From Eremophila alpestris peregrina (lineage: Eukaryota; Chordata; Aves; Passeriformes; Alaudidae): a stretch of DNA of 64,000 nt. Location of the stretch: positions 11,893,724 to 11,957,723 of the forward strand of contig WMCF01000014.1 in assembly GCA_009792885.1 (NCBI GenBank). Reading direction: 5' to 3'. Positions 63,234 through 64,000 of this stretch are shown one piece after another. A model generated the notes under the pieces. It was not told the origin of the DNA and did not search any database. It saw only the letters and a list, made by a program, of their open reading frames with translations. Numbering within the stretch: position 1 is the stretch's first letter; the number at the start of each line of letters is the position of its first letter. The position numbers and the translations under genes were made by a program.

Positions 63234-64000
63234 GAAATCCATTGTTTCTCTGGATTACTTCCTACCATGCTTTTGCCATGGGTTGTAAAGACTTTTTCCT
63301 GGAAGCACACTTAAATAGATTAGAATTCTTCCCTCCCTATAAAAATACCACAGAAACACAAATGATCCATAATATATATGCAGACAGCCACTGAAGTCAA
63401 CAAACCAACATAAACAAAAACTACAGTATCTGATTCCTGGACTGTCACTTCCTTTCAGAGTATTTTTTCTCCTCAGAGCTATTTCTACCAAGAATGAAAT
63501 AGTAATGTTTTACAGTATAATGCTCTTATTCTCCCACATCTCCGACAGCAGATCCACAGTTGTCACTTACAGTCAACCTGTAAATACAGGGTGACTGTAC
63601 TAGTACCAACACAACTGAAAGAAGCAGATGACCTCATCTTGCTAAAATCCAGTATAAGGTGTCAAGGGCTGTAAGTGATTTAAGGCTGTGGCACCTTGGA
63701 GGTGAGGTGTCCAGCCTCAGAGTCCAGATGATGACTGTTACAGAAGAGGTTCTAGATTCAGCCCACTTGAATACTAGCTTCAGAGACCATACAGTACTGA
63801 ATGCACTTGGATAATCACTGAGAATTTTCTTTTCTTAATTGTGCTCTAAGAGGCTACCTTTGTGCTAGGGCAAACTTGTAACTGCTGTTTTAACAGTCAA
63901 GCAATTTAAAGGTTTCCCTGTATTTACAAGCCACTTTCCAACTTTTTTTGCACAGGTATAAATCCAGACTGCTGAGTCTGGCTCCAGCAGAAGTCTGGAT

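Larger units (their letters stand above)
57385..64000. other. Unique non-coding DNA, no gene seen
   Basis: No gene, RNA or interspersed repeat is recognised to the end of the window. Sub-features: enhancer-like blocks at 58050-58345 and 60395-60560, a short TA/CA microsatellite at 61781-61798, a 20-bp palindrome at 61656-61675, and a 14-bp tandem duplication at 63196-63233. The longest frame of the whole window (143 codons, plus strand, 58680-59111) has a low-complexity Ser/His/Leu-rich composition and no domain. Confidence 0.55.

Noticed and set aside
1..64000. CRISPR array, bacterial operon, tRNA/rRNA gene, or endogenous virus
   Set aside because: There is no regularly spaced direct repeat set, no cloverleaf or rRNA core sequence that I could recognise, and no gag/pol/env-like frames or paired LTRs.

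Overview
The window looks like ordinary non-coding nuclear DNA from a bird, probably intergenic or deep intronic. The organism call rests on the only clearly recognisable interspersed repeats. There are four fragments of chicken-repeat-1 (CR1) non-LTR retrotransposons, truncated at the 5' end, with avian-style 3' ends (remnants of an ATTCTRTG-type tail). I saw no Alu, B1/B2 or MIR-like SINEs, no recognisable endogenous retrovirus or LTR, and no bacterial-style gene packing. CR1 covers only about 3 percent of the window by my estimate, which fits a repeat-poor avian genome. A turtle or crocodilian is a weaker alternative. The species cannot be named from this sequence.

No protein-coding gene, exon, tRNA, rRNA, snRNA or CRISPR array could be supported on either strand. 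The longest open frames are about 110-143 codons. They have no recognisable domain and read as chance frames. The exceptions are the frames inside the CR1 copies, which are decayed reverse-transcriptase pseudogenes, and one frame whose first codons lie in a sequencing adapter.

Layout: 1-18.7 kb is unique non-coding DNA with simple repeats (paired A25 runs near 2.25 kb, a TTTC tract near 6.0 kb, a C18 run near 17.0 kb), a diverged 111-bp tandem duplication at 13.5 kb, and several AT-rich blocks that look like conserved regulatory elements (best at 16.43-16.77 kb). The largest CR1 copy lies at 18.73-19.76 kb on the minus strand. A short CR1 3' end lies at 22.3 kb on the plus strand. At 22.77-22.92 kb there is an assembly artefact: the complete 38-bp palindromic Nextera mate-pair junction adapter between two copies of the same 55 bp. 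From 23 to 53 kb the sequence is unique and AT-rich. It holds a small CpG-rich patch (32.9-33.3 kb), an 11-bp tandem repeat (41.45 kb), a pyrimidine-rich block (43.8-44.5 kb) and a tiny CR1 tail (49.34 kb). A fourth CR1 fragment lies at 53.79-54.31 kb on the minus strand. The remainder to 64 kb is again unique non-coding DNA with a few enhancer-like blocks.

There is no set of genes working together here. The best-supported unusual observation is the adapter artefact, which should be removed before the region is annotated. The biological hypothesis most worth testing is that this is part of a regulatory gene desert carrying conserved enhancers. That is inference from sequence texture only. I found no evidence for a previously undescribed system.
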